Assembly: GCA_041485845.1 (NCBI GenBank)
Contig: JBGPKH010000252.1
Coordinates: 1-11,401, forward strand
DNA: 11,401 nucleotides
Direction: 5' to 3'
DNA from: OMOG01 sp041485845
GTDB lineage: Bacteria; Acidobacteriota; Terriglobia; Bryobacterales; Bryobacteraceae
A model generated the notes under the pieces. It did no database searches, was not told where the DNA came from, and saw only the letters and a list, made by a program, of their open reading frames with translations. Position numbers and translations under genes: made by a program. Of the stretch, positions 5,790-11,401 are shown in pieces (within the stretch, counting starts at the first letter, position 1; each line of letters opens with the position of its first letter).

Positions 5790-6848
5790 TCAAGCCCCCT
5801 TCTTCCGCGGCCTCCTCCACCACATGCACACGCCGCTGACTGCCTGCGCGACCATCGTCAAACACGCCAGGCACATCACCGTCTTGCTCGGGATTCCGAA
5901 GATGTCCCCGGTGTGAATGGCGCGATTCTGAATGACGATCCGCGCGCCCCCCGGCGCCGTCCGCGAGCCCTCGGCGAACAGCACCTTGCCGGTGTACCGA
6001 TCCACGATCACCGCGCTGCGCCCTCCCGGCGTCAAGTCCTCGGGAAAGCGCGACCGGATCTGATAGGCCGCGCGGGGGCCCGGCACGTTGATCTGGAAGG
6101 GCGTCGCACCGGGGATCGCCTGGCGCGCGATCTCAATGGCCTCGTCCGGCCCGATGGGCCTGGCTCCCGGCGGAGGCGGCGCAGGCGCGGGACGTTGCGA
6201 CGGCTCGGAGCCGGTCCACCTGTAGAACATCGGCACCGTGCTCTCTTCGAACCCGATCATGACCCCGCTCAAGGAGAGGATGAACAGAAAGAGGAACGAA
6301 ACCATCCCAACGCTGTTGTGCAAGTCGAACCAGAAGCGGAATCCGGGTGCGCCCCTGGCGATCCTCAAGCGCTTGAGCGGCCACCACAGGTACAACCCCG
6401 AGAGCAGCAGAAAGAGAATCACCACTCCCACCCAGCTCATGATCTTCTTGCCGGGATCGGCGCGACTCTGCCACAGCAGGCGCAGGTGCAACTGGTGTAC
6501 GCGGCTCAGAAAATCAGGGCCGCCCTGGCGTATGCCGAGGACCTCACCGGTGTATTGGTTCACCGCCACCGGGCCCCGCCGCAGCGCAACGCTGTAGGAC
6601 AGTCCGCGGTCGGTGGGCAGCACGTACCCGCCGATCCGTTCGCCCGGAAAAGCCTTCTCCACCACCGCGCCGATTTCCGCGAGCGACAGGACGCGTCCGT
6701 GCGGCGTCACGTAAGAGAGCCTGCGATGCATCAGATGGTCGATCTCCGGCTCGAATGCCATGATGGCGCCTGTCACTCCGAGAATGATGACAAACACACC
6801 GGCCCCCAAGGCCAGGTAGAGGTGCAGATTGAGAAGCAGTTTGCGCAT
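5790..6848 (-). CDS. PepSY-associated transmembrane protein (iron-regulated membrane protein type)
   Basis: The 352-residue protein has the architecture of PepSY_TM family proteins (PiuB-like), which are often found with iron uptake or as membrane redox/reductase components. Transmembrane helices are predicted at about 10-32, 136-156, 180-200 and 325-344. Periplasmic-type loops lie between helices 1 and 2 (with two PepSY-like halves around YSVALRRGPVAVNQYTGEV, 85-103) and between 3 and 4. The second loop includes a proline-rich linker (PAPAPPPPGARP) and NQYTGEV-like DRYTGKV. Histidines recur at helix ends as in the family: H9, H118 and H121 (HQLHLRLLW), H177 (FDLHNS) and the H of HTGDIFG. These are candidate haem or metal ligands. 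The C-terminus is basic (RRPRKKGA). The ATG at 6848 starts directly before helix 1; no strong ribosome site is seen. It is divergent from the secreted protein gene. Substrate is unknown. Confidence 0.88.
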   Translation of the reverse strand: MRKLLLNLHLYLALGAGVFVIILGVTGAIMAFEPEIDHLMHRRLSYVTPHGRVLSLAEIGAVVEKAFPGERIGGYVLPTDRGLSYSVALRRGPVAVNQYTGEVLGIRQGGPDFLSRVHQLHLRLLWQSRADPGKKIMSWVGVVILFLLLSGLYLWWPLKRLRIARGAPGFRFWFDLHNSVGMVSFLFLFILSLSGVMIGFEESTVPMFYRWTGSEPSQRPAPAPPPPGARPIGPDEAIEIARQAIPGATPFQINVPGPRAAYQIRSRFPEDLTPGGRSAVIVDRYTGKVLFAEGSRTAPGGARIVIQNRAIHTGDIFGIPSKTVMCLACLTMVAQAVSGVCMWWRRPRKKGA

Positions 6849-6860
6849 CCGATTTGATGA

Positions 6861-6889
6861 GTGTTACAAGAGCGCCGCCGGAAATCCAA
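6861..6889 (-). promoter_or_regulatory. Weak candidate promoter of the PepSY gene
   Basis: Read on the minus strand, TTGGAT (complement of 6884-6889), an exactly 17-base spacer and TAACAC (complement of 6861-6866) precede the ATG at 6848 by 12 bases. Each hexamer matches the consensus at only about half its positions, so the spacing is the main support. The transcript would have a leader of a few bases. Confidence 0.3.
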
Positions 6890-6907
6890 AAGGTCGGCAT
6901 ATCCTAC

Positions 6908-6923
6908 TGTGCGGATGCGCACA
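6908..6923. promoter_or_regulatory. Perfect inverted repeat in the divergent intergenic region
   Basis: TGTGCG-GATG-CGCACA is a perfect 6-bp inverted repeat with a 4-base centre, in the middle of the 147-bp gap between the PepSY gene and the secreted-protein gene. Its position suits an operator acting on both promoters, though it could equally be a small hairpin. No regulator gene is adjacent. Confidence 0.35.
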
Positions 6924-6995
6924 AAATTCCGGCGCCCGCTCAAATAAAAGTGGCGCCGAGTCCCGCGAGACCGCAGAATGTCCTAAGGCCTTACA

Positions 6996-8807
6996 GTGGC
7001 ATCTCTCCCGCGCCTGGCGCCTCTCTTCTACATTTTGAGCATCGCGGCTTCCGCGCAGGTCCAACGCCACGCGGGCGCGAGAGCCGCAGCCAATCTCGAT
7101 GCCATCGCACGCGCCGGCGCGCGCCAAAATTCCCTACCTGGCGGCAGAAGCATCCACCGGCCGGTAAATACTTCGCGGCGGCCGCGGAATCTCGCATCCG
7201 TGCCGGCGATCATCCCGGCCCCACCCGCGGACTCCGGCCCGGGCTACCCGGTCTACAGTGGCTTCCTCGCGGTGCTCGATCCCTACGGGGCCACGCCGCC
7301 CGATACCGGAGGCGCGGCCGGTCCCAATCACGTAGTCACGATGCTGAACTCGCAGGTGCTGATTCAGTCGCGCACCGGCGAAATCCGGCCCGACTATCCG
7401 ATCGAGCTCGATCGCTTCTGGTCCGGCCTGGGCGACTTCAGCGACACCTTCGACCCACGCTTCCAATACGACCCCGGCAACGATCGTTGGATCGCCTCGG
7501 CGGGTGCCCATGCCGCCTCGAAAAAGGCGGCGCTGCTGATCGGCGTCTCGCAGACCGGCGACCCTGGGGGCAACTGGAATCTATTCCGCATCGATATCGG
7601 AACGACTGGGTTTTGGGCCGACTATCCCGTCCTGGGGTTCAACGAAAACTGGATCGTGATTTCGGCCAACGTCTTTCGACTTCCTCCACGCGGCGCCTAC
7701 GATCGCACCGAGATCTACGTCTTCAACAAATCGGAGCTGTATCGCAACGGAAGCGACGCCTACGTCTCCTTCCGCGACGATCGCGGCGAGTTTTCCCCGG
7801 TGCGGGATTACGACCATCGCGCGGATACCCTCTATCTGGTGCAGGCTTTCGGAGGCGAGACCGGGACCATTCGCATCAGTGTCCTCAAGGGATCGCCGGG
7901 CGCCGAGCAGTTCGTGGCGGGAGCCAGCGAGATCGCGATCCGCGAGCCGTGGTCCGAGGCATCGCCACGCGGCGAAGATTTCGCTCCCCAGCTCAACTCC
8001 TATGCCAAGGTCGATACCGGGGACAGCCGGATTCAGAGCTGCGTCCTGCGCGGCGGCGCCATCTGGTGCGCGCACACGGTCTTCCTTCCGGCCGAAAACC
8101 CGAAGCGCGCCGCGGTGCAGTGGTTCCAAGTGGATCCCGCGGCCTCCCAGCCCTTGCAGTTCGGCCGCATCGAAGATGCCAGCGGCGCAAACTTCTACGC
8201 CTTCCCCTCCATCGCCGTCAACCGCAACAGCGATGCGCTGATCGGATATTCACGATTCAGCCGGAGCGGTTATCCCGACGCCGGTTTTTCGTTGCGCGCC
8301 GCATCCGACCCGCCGGATACCATGCCGCGGAAGACCATCTACAAGCGCGGCGAAGCCCCGTATATCGCCATCGGCTACGACGAAGGCAGCAACCGTTGGG
8401 GAGACTTCAGCGCAACCATGGTGGATCCCGTCGACGACCTCACGTTCTGGACTATTCAGGAATACGCCGCCACACCAACCGAAGGCTACCTCGGGCGATG
8501 GGGAACCTGGTGGGCCGAGATCGTTGCGCCTTCCGCGGGACTCGACTGCGCCTATTCCATCGCGGCCTCCAACGCGTTTTTCGATCGCTCCGGAGGAACG
8601 GCCGCCATCACCGTTTCCACCGGGGCCGGGTGCCCCTGGATGGCCGCCGCCGACACGGGCTGGATCGCGATTCGTTCCGGTAGTCCCGGCCTGGGCAGCG
8701 GCAAAGTGCAGTTTTCCGTCGGGGCCAACACCAGCGCGGCCAACCTCAAAGGCACCATCACGATCGCCGGCCAGGCCATCGCCGTGTCGCTGGGTGCGGC
8801 GAAGTGA
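6996..8807 (+). CDS. Secreted propeller-like protein with C-terminal BACON-like domain
   Basis: The 603-residue protein starts at a GTG with AAGG 7 bases upstream. It begins with a short Sec signal peptide: basic and hydrophobic residues then AASA-QV, with cleavage expected after residue 20. After a low-complexity linker rich in Pro/Arg/Ala comes a large domain (about 80-505). Its markers, AGPNHVVTMLNSQVLIQ, FDPRFQYDPGNDRWIASAG, ADYPVLGFNENWIVISAN, RWGDFSATMVDPVDDLTFW and YLGRWGTWWAEI, are typical of an exported beta-propeller-like family common in soil bacteria. About 517-603 (CAYSIAASNAFFDRSGG, GCPWMAAADTGWIAI, VGANTSAANLKGTITIAGQ) is a BACON-type immunoglobulin-like domain, often involved in carbohydrate or mucin binding. 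Two cysteines sit in that domain in the usual places. No catalytic residues are recognised; a carbohydrate-binding or scaffold role is inferred. Confidence 0.85.
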   Translation: MASLPRLAPLFYILSIAASAQVQRHAGARAAANLDAIARAGARQNSLPGGRSIHRPVNTSRRPRNLASVPAIIPAPPADSGPGYPVYSGFLAVLDPYGATPPDTGGAAGPNHVVTMLNSQVLIQSRTGEIRPDYPIELDRFWSGLGDFSDTFDPRFQYDPGNDRWIASAGAHAASKKAALLIGVSQTGDPGGNWNLFRIDIGTTGFWADYPVLGFNENWIVISANVFRLPPRGAYDRTEIYVFNKSELYRNGSDAYVSFRDDRGEFSPVRDYDHRADTLYLVQAFGGETGTIRISVLKGSPGAEQFVAGASEIAIREPWSEASPRGEDFAPQLNSYAKVDTGDSRIQSCVLRGGAIWCAHTVFLPAENPKRAAVQWFQVDPAASQPLQFGRIEDASGANFYAFPSIAVNRNSDALIGYSRFSRSGYPDAGFSLRAASDPPDTMPRKTIYKRGEAPYIAIGYDEGSNRWGDFSATMVDPVDDLTFWTIQEYAATPTEGYLGRWGTWWAEIVAPSAGLDCAYSIAASNAFFDRSGGTAAITVSTGAGCPWMAAADTGWIAIRSGSPGLGSGKVQFSVGANTSAANLKGTITIAGQAIAVSLGAAK

Positions 8808-8854
8808 CTGGGAATCGGCTGAGCCGAAGCCTTTCTCCCGCGCAGGCCCATCGG

Positions 8855-8919
8855 GACCTCCCTTCGCGGCTCCGTAGTCACAATCAAACGAAACAGAGCC
8901 GCGACTGAACTACGGAGTC
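8855..8919. repeat. Dispersed palindrome copy 2 (decayed), with alternative pairings
   Basis: Left arm 8855-8872 (GACC-TCCCTTCG-CGGCTC) and right arm 8896-8919 (starting GAGCCGCGACTGAA and ending GGAGTC) correspond to the arms of the hairpin at 4023-4087. The right arms match at about 16 of 24 positions and the left arm equals the complement of copy 1's right arm with short deletions. CGCGGCTC at 8865-8872 pairs with GAGCCGCG at 8896-8903. CTCCGTAGT at 8870-8878 pairs with ACTACGGAG at 8909-8917. The two pairings overlap by three bases, so they compete or, if the first is shortened, form a pseudoknot. It begins 47 bases after the secreted-protein stop codon. Confidence 0.55.
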
Positions 8920-9012
8920 ATCGCGCGGCGGCTTGGTCCTAAGTCGCTTACGCGCCCCGCACAGATAACTTGATCGTTAAGCAGCCCTGGGCACGCTGCC
9001 GAACCCAGGATC

Positions 9013-9150
9013 GCGCTTCTCCGCTATCTCCGCGTTCTCGATCCCGACCCCGAAGTGGAGCCCGCCAATTCACGCCAATCCGCTTTCTCTTCTTTTTTCT
9101 CCGGCCTTCCTCTGCGCTTTTCTCTGCGACTCCGCGGCTCCGCGGTGAGA
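9013..9150 (-). repeat. CGCGGAG-type dispersed short repeat (two clusters)
   Basis: Read on the minus strand from 9150, the sequence runs TCACCGCGGAGCCGCGGAG, TCGCAGAG, AAAAGCGCAGAGGAAGGC and then a purine run. It is a chain of units of the form CGCGGAG or CGCAGAG every 8-10 bases. A second, shorter cluster (complement of 9013-9040: CGAGAACGCGGAGATAGCGG) lies just beyond. From memory this kind of string (CACCGCGGAG...CGCAGAG) is scattered through genomes of Acidobacteria and other soil bacteria outside genes. The unit structure itself is directly visible. Confidence 0.5.
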
Positions 9151-9178
9151 GCCCGAAGAGCTGTGCCCCTGAAATTCC

Positions 9179-9748
9179 TTACGCTCTCTTCGTTTTGTGG
9201 TTCTGCGCCGCCTTCAGCATCGAGTGCATGCAGCCGATCAGGTACGCCAGACCGACATTCGGCCGGAATTGTCCGGGAGTTCCTCTGCCTCCGCCGCCGC
9301 CCTGTCTGCCGCCTTCCGTACCGGGTATCACGCCCGGCGCCGGAATATGATCGGGGATCGCGATCCCATCGAATTCCACGTCCACCAGCGCCTGCATCAC
9401 TTTGCTCATGTCTGTGTAGCCGTCGTCGATCAGGGTCTCGGTGAAATGCGGCAGCGGCGCGCTGACGTTGCGGAAGTGAATCTTGAAGAGCTTCTTCATG
9501 CGCCCGAAGTACTCAATCATGCCGGCCACGTCCTTGCCGGTCATCGTGCCGCCTTCCATCCAGCTCCCGCAACATAAACACACGCCGATATTCGGGCTGT
9601 TGGCGATCTCCAGGGCTCTCTTGTAGCCCTCGAAATTCGAGAAGATGCAGCGCGGTACGCCCGCCAACACGGGTTGCGGCGGGTCGTCTGGGTGAATGCC
9701 GATCCGCCTGGCATAACTCTTGAGCAAAACCTTCAAGCAGACGGCCAT
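9179..9748 (-). pseudogene. uxuA: Mannonate dehydratase, 5'-truncated fragment
   Basis: UxuA removes water from D-mannonate to give 2-keto-3-deoxygluconate in glucuronate degradation. The frame yields 189 residues, but family resemblance begins only at about residue 15 (RRIGIHPDDPPQP); full enzymes have roughly 320-400 residues. The kept half contains the expected metal-site residues: H19 (HPDDPP), C60 (CLCCGSW), H91 (KIHFRNVSAPLPHF) and D133 (IPDHIP). It ends with GLAYLIGCMHSML as usual. A glycine-rich insert GGRQGGGGGRGTPG lies shortly before that end. The first ~14 residues come from a different gene read out of frame (see the recombinase fragment at 9702-9806), and a stop in this frame lies upstream, so no complete enzyme can be made. 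A remnant after a deletion or insertion is the best reading. Confidence 0.85.
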
Positions 9749-9806
9749 CTGGACCGTCGCGCAGTTCCTGGATACGCAAGGGTGACTCGAAAAACTCTGT
9801 CAACAT
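9702..9806 (-). pseudogene. Tyrosine recombinase/integrase, N-terminal ~35 codons only
   Basis: An ATG at 9806 with a strong ribosome site (GGAGGG, 5 bases upstream) opens MLTEFFESPLRIQELRDG, followed by LLEGFAQELCQA. This resembles the start of site-specific tyrosine recombinases of the LLEGFAQxLCQAGYA...TARRHI type, recalled from the family rather than searched. Resemblance stops abruptly at about base 9702, where the uxuA fragment starts in another frame; the expected GYA...ARRHIRAA continuation is absent. The catalytic domain is entirely missing. The intact start and ribosome site suggest the loss happened by a deletion joining the integrase 5' end to the interior of uxuA. Confidence 0.5.
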
Positions 9807-9836
9807 GATTCCCTCCATATCCCTTAAGACGTCACG

Positions 9837-9851
9837 ATTATGCGAAGTTAA
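9837..9851. other. lox-like recombinase arm candidate upstream of the integrase fragment
   Basis: ATTATGCGAAGTTAA lies 30 bases before the recombinase start codon. It resembles one 13-bp arm of loxP (TATACGAAGTTAT), a substrate of a tyrosine recombinase. Only one arm is visible; no inverted second arm at the expected 8-base spacing was found. Its position beside a recombinase start makes it worth recording, but chance is not excluded. Confidence 0.25.
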
Positions 9852-9937
9852 ACGTTCACTGGGCAGGTCAATCCGACTTGAACCGATGGAGGTTTCGTCA
9901 TTGCTGGGCCGCTTCTCTCGGCATAAAAACAAACTCC

Positions 9938-10099
9938 GCATTAAATCGTCCCGTGGAGGACTGGGGAAAACTGCTGGGCGACGTGGCCGCGGTCACGGCC
10001 ATGCTGGACCGCCTGCTGCATCACGGGCACGTGCTCAAGTGCGGCCCGCGGAGTTGGCGCACCAAGCTGGCGGCGGCTACGGCGGCAGAGGGCCCATGA
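9938..10099 (+). pseudogene. istB: IS21-family IstB ATPase, C-terminal remnant
   Basis: IstB is the AAA+ helper protein of IS21-type transposition. The sequence NRPVEDWGKLLGD...VTAMLDRLLHHGHVL (from 9944) followed by GPRSWRTKLAA matches the usual IstB C-terminus, in which an SNRP-like motif, DWG, LDR and HH precede the terminal beta strand. Only about 53 codons remain. The Walker motifs and the rest of the ATPase are absent, and no istA is nearby. The same frame is open upstream to 9878 but that part shows no IstB resemblance. Stop TGA is at 10097-10099. It marks a former IS21-type insertion now mostly deleted. Confidence 0.75.
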
Positions 10100-10152
10100 T
10101 CATCCAGGGGAGCGAAGAAAAAACGGGCAATAGGGAAAGAAAGGTGTTTTGC

Positions 10153-11177
10153 ATGAATCCGGATATCGAACTCGATGCCCTCAAACGGGAGATTGATTTG
10201 CGCCAATTCGCCTTAAGTCTCGGCTATGAGATGGACCGGCGCGAGAGCTGGCGGGGAAGCACGGTGCTGCGGCGCGGCGCCGACAAGATCGTGGTCAAGC
10301 GCAACGGCAACGGTCATTATGTTTTCTTCTCGGTGAGGGATGACCGGGACAACGGGACCGTCATCGATTTCCTACAGCGGCGCCAGAATCTGAGCCTCGG
10401 CGACGTGCGCCAGATTCTCCGGCCATGGATCGGCCGGCCTGCCGCAGCCCTACCGTTATTTCCCAGGTTGGAACCAACCAGCCCAGATCGGATGCGGGTG
10501 GAAAGCCGGTATCGACGCATGGCGAGCGCGCTGCGGCATCCCTATCTGGGGCACGAGCGCTGTCTGCCGACGACCCTGCTCGGCTCGCCGCGGTTTCGAG
10601 GCCGGGTGCGAACCGACAGCCGCGGCAATGCCGTGTTTCCGCATTTCGACGCCGCGGGCCTGTGCGGTTACGAAATCAAGAACCAGCGATTCACCGGCTT
10701 CGCCGCCGGGGGTGAAAAGGGCCTGTGGTTCTCGCATGCGGGAGCAAATGACAGGCGTCTGGTCCTGGCCGAAAGCGCCATTGACGCGCTGTCCCATGCC
10801 GCGCTGTTCCCGGATGCCGAGGACCAAACCCGCTATGCCAGCTTGGGCGGCAAACCGAATTCCCAGCAGCCGGGCTTGATTCGGGCGACCATCACGAGGC
10901 TGCCAGAGGGTTCCGAAATCGTGGCGGCTTTCGATGCCGACGAAGCGGGCCGTTCGCGGTGGAGGTAGTCCGTCTGGCCGTGGCGAGCGTGGCTGCCACG
11001 ACGGGAAGGGCAAACCAGATTTTCAAGGCTCATCTTCCGGCGCAGGAAGGTGAGGACTGGAACCAAGTCCTGCAGAAATGCCGGCACTCGTATCATGCCG
11101 CTTGGCATCTCAGGTCTGACGATAGCAGGCCGGACTGGATCAAACTGGACTTGCCAGAACAGCCGCCGGCAAGGTAA
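10153..11177 (+). pseudogene. DUF3991/Toprim-domain protein, split by a one-base frameshift
   Basis: Proteins with this layout, a degenerate CHC2-like N-terminal domain (DUF3991) and a Toprim domain, are primase-like and occur on plasmids and integrative elements, often near mobilisation genes. The ATG at 10153 has AAGG 8 bases upstream. The N-terminal domain is seen as DKIVVKRNGNGHYVFFSVRD and RDNGTVIDFLQRR. The Toprim acid is E207 (LAESAIDALSH) and the DxD pair D261/D263 (AAFDADEAGR). Right after AGR the frame meets TAG at 10966-10968. Reading on after one added T in the TT at 10953-10954 gives AGRFAVEVVRLAVAS and continues through FKAHLPAQEGEDWNQVLQ to TAA at 11175-11177. The repaired protein would be 341 residues, a normal length. 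Either a recent inactivating deletion or a sequencing error explains it. Confidence 0.8.
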
Positions 11178-11205
11178 AACAAATTCTGGTCCTGGATGAC
11201 GGCTA

Positions 11206-11255
11206 CAACTGGCAGGTTTTGAGGTGACCCCGACTGGCCGGTTTTGAGGTGACCC
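11206..11255. repeat. Two tandem 25-bp repeats, probable IS21-type element end
   Basis: Units 11206-11230 and 11231-11255 match at 23 of 25 bases. Both contain GGTTTTGAGGTGACCC preceded by ACTGGC. Tandem transposase-binding repeats at element ends are typical of IS21-family insertion sequences, and this GGTTTTGAGGTGACCC string is one I associate with such ends in soil bacteria (memory, not searched). No inverted partner was found in the window, so only one end is present, consistent with the istB remnant nearby. Confidence 0.55.
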
Positions 11256-11257
11256 CC

Positions 11258-11401
11258 GAGGGCAAGGACGACAACGCCTTCCTGGCGACCGAGGACCCGA
11301 AGACCTTACAGGCGGCCGCCGACCAGTTCACCGCTGCCACTATCGAAAAACGGTTGAACTACTGGAGTTGGCTGCTCTGCCCCAAGTTTTCGGAAAAGGA
11401 T
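11258..11401 (+). pseudogene. 5'-truncated reading frame running off the window
   Basis: From 11258 to the window end the frame reads EGKDDNAFLATEDPKTLQ and continues through ADQFTAATIEKRLNYWSWLL to CPKFSEKD. It is open, has high GC at third positions and looks like real protein, with RLNYWSWLLCPKFSEKD the most distinctive part. No start codon or ribosome site is present: the frame upstream passes through the repeat at 11231-11255 and meets TGA at 11225-11227. The gene therefore seems to have lost its 5' end where the insertion-sequence end now lies. A similar RLDYW...LGPKFSKKE stretch is recalled from uncharacterised mobile-element-associated proteins; the family is not named here. The 3' end lies outside the window. 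Confidence 0.45.

Larger units (their letters stand above)
8808..9178. other. Gene-free stretch (371 bp) with repeats only
   Basis: No convincing coding frame is seen on either strand between the secreted-protein stop and the end of the uxuA fragment. The stretch holds the decayed palindrome (8855-8919) and CGCGGAG-type repeat units (9013-9040 and about 9075-9150). The + strand is strongly C/T-rich from about 9081 to 9140. No tRNA or other RNA gene was recognised. Confidence 0.6.

Noticed and set aside
5913..6857. 314-codon plus-strand open frame opposite the PepSY gene
   Set aside because: Composition (Arg, Pro, His, Gln rich) and lack of any domain mark it as antisense shadow.
6854..8683. 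609-codon plus-strand frame overlapping the secreted-protein gene
   Set aside because: It is Arg/Ser-rich in an offset frame; the frame starting at 6996 has a signal peptide, recognised motifs and a BACON-like end.
8970..9444. Plus-strand frames across the repeat region
   Set aside because: Their products are Arg/Pro/Ser-rich translations of C/T-rich repeats and of the strand opposite uxuA, with no ribosome site or domain.
9840..9890. Sigma-70 promoter for the recombinase fragment (CATAAT with TTGACC on the minus strand)
   Set aside because: The spacer between the two hexamers is 23 bases, too long for a standard promoter.

Overview
The window is high-GC, densely coding bacterial DNA. Gene content and style point to the Acidobacteria, most likely a Bryobacterales or Candidatus Solibacter-like genome. 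The signs are a secreted propeller-like protein ending in a BACON-type domain, dispersed palindromes with GAGCCG arms, and mobile-element debris of kinds I associate with that group. This assignment is inference; no marker gene such as rRNA is present.

Bases 1-5732 hold mostly housekeeping genes. The 3' part of recG (replication-fork helicase) runs directly into rsmD (16S rRNA guanine-N2 methyltransferase), the stop and start sharing one base. Facing them is maf (nucleotide pyrophosphatase). Only 33 bp away and divergent is a PPK2-family polyphosphate:nucleotide phosphotransferase. Next comes the oddest gene of the window, a 195-residue protein almost entirely made of glycine-led octapeptides. 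That is the signature of the triple-stranded beta-helix in phage T4 gp5 and VgrG spikes, but here it stands alone with no baseplate or secretion genes in view. A large imperfect hairpin separates it from the convergent lysA (diaminopimelate decarboxylase). Upstream of lysA is an 83-residue unknown protein whose promoter overlaps a BlaI/MecI-like palindrome.

Bases 5790-8807 encode two envelope or exported proteins transcribed divergently from a 147-bp intergenic region: a four-helix PepSY-family membrane protein, and a 603-residue secreted propeller-like protein with a C-terminal BACON-like domain.

Bases 8808-11401 are a mosaic of broken genes and mobile-element remains. In order they hold: a second, decayed copy of the dispersed palindrome; a CGCGGAG-type short repeat; a 5'-truncated mannonate dehydratase (uxuA) joined to the first ~35 codons of what looks like a tyrosine recombinase; the last ~50 codons of an IS21-type istB; a DUF3991/Toprim gene split by an apparent one-base deletion; two tandem 25-bp repeats resembling IS21-type ends; and a 5'-truncated reading frame running off the window. 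The functional genes on the left form no shared pathway beyond general nucleotide, DNA, rRNA and lysine metabolism. The right side reads as a hot spot for insertion and deletion.
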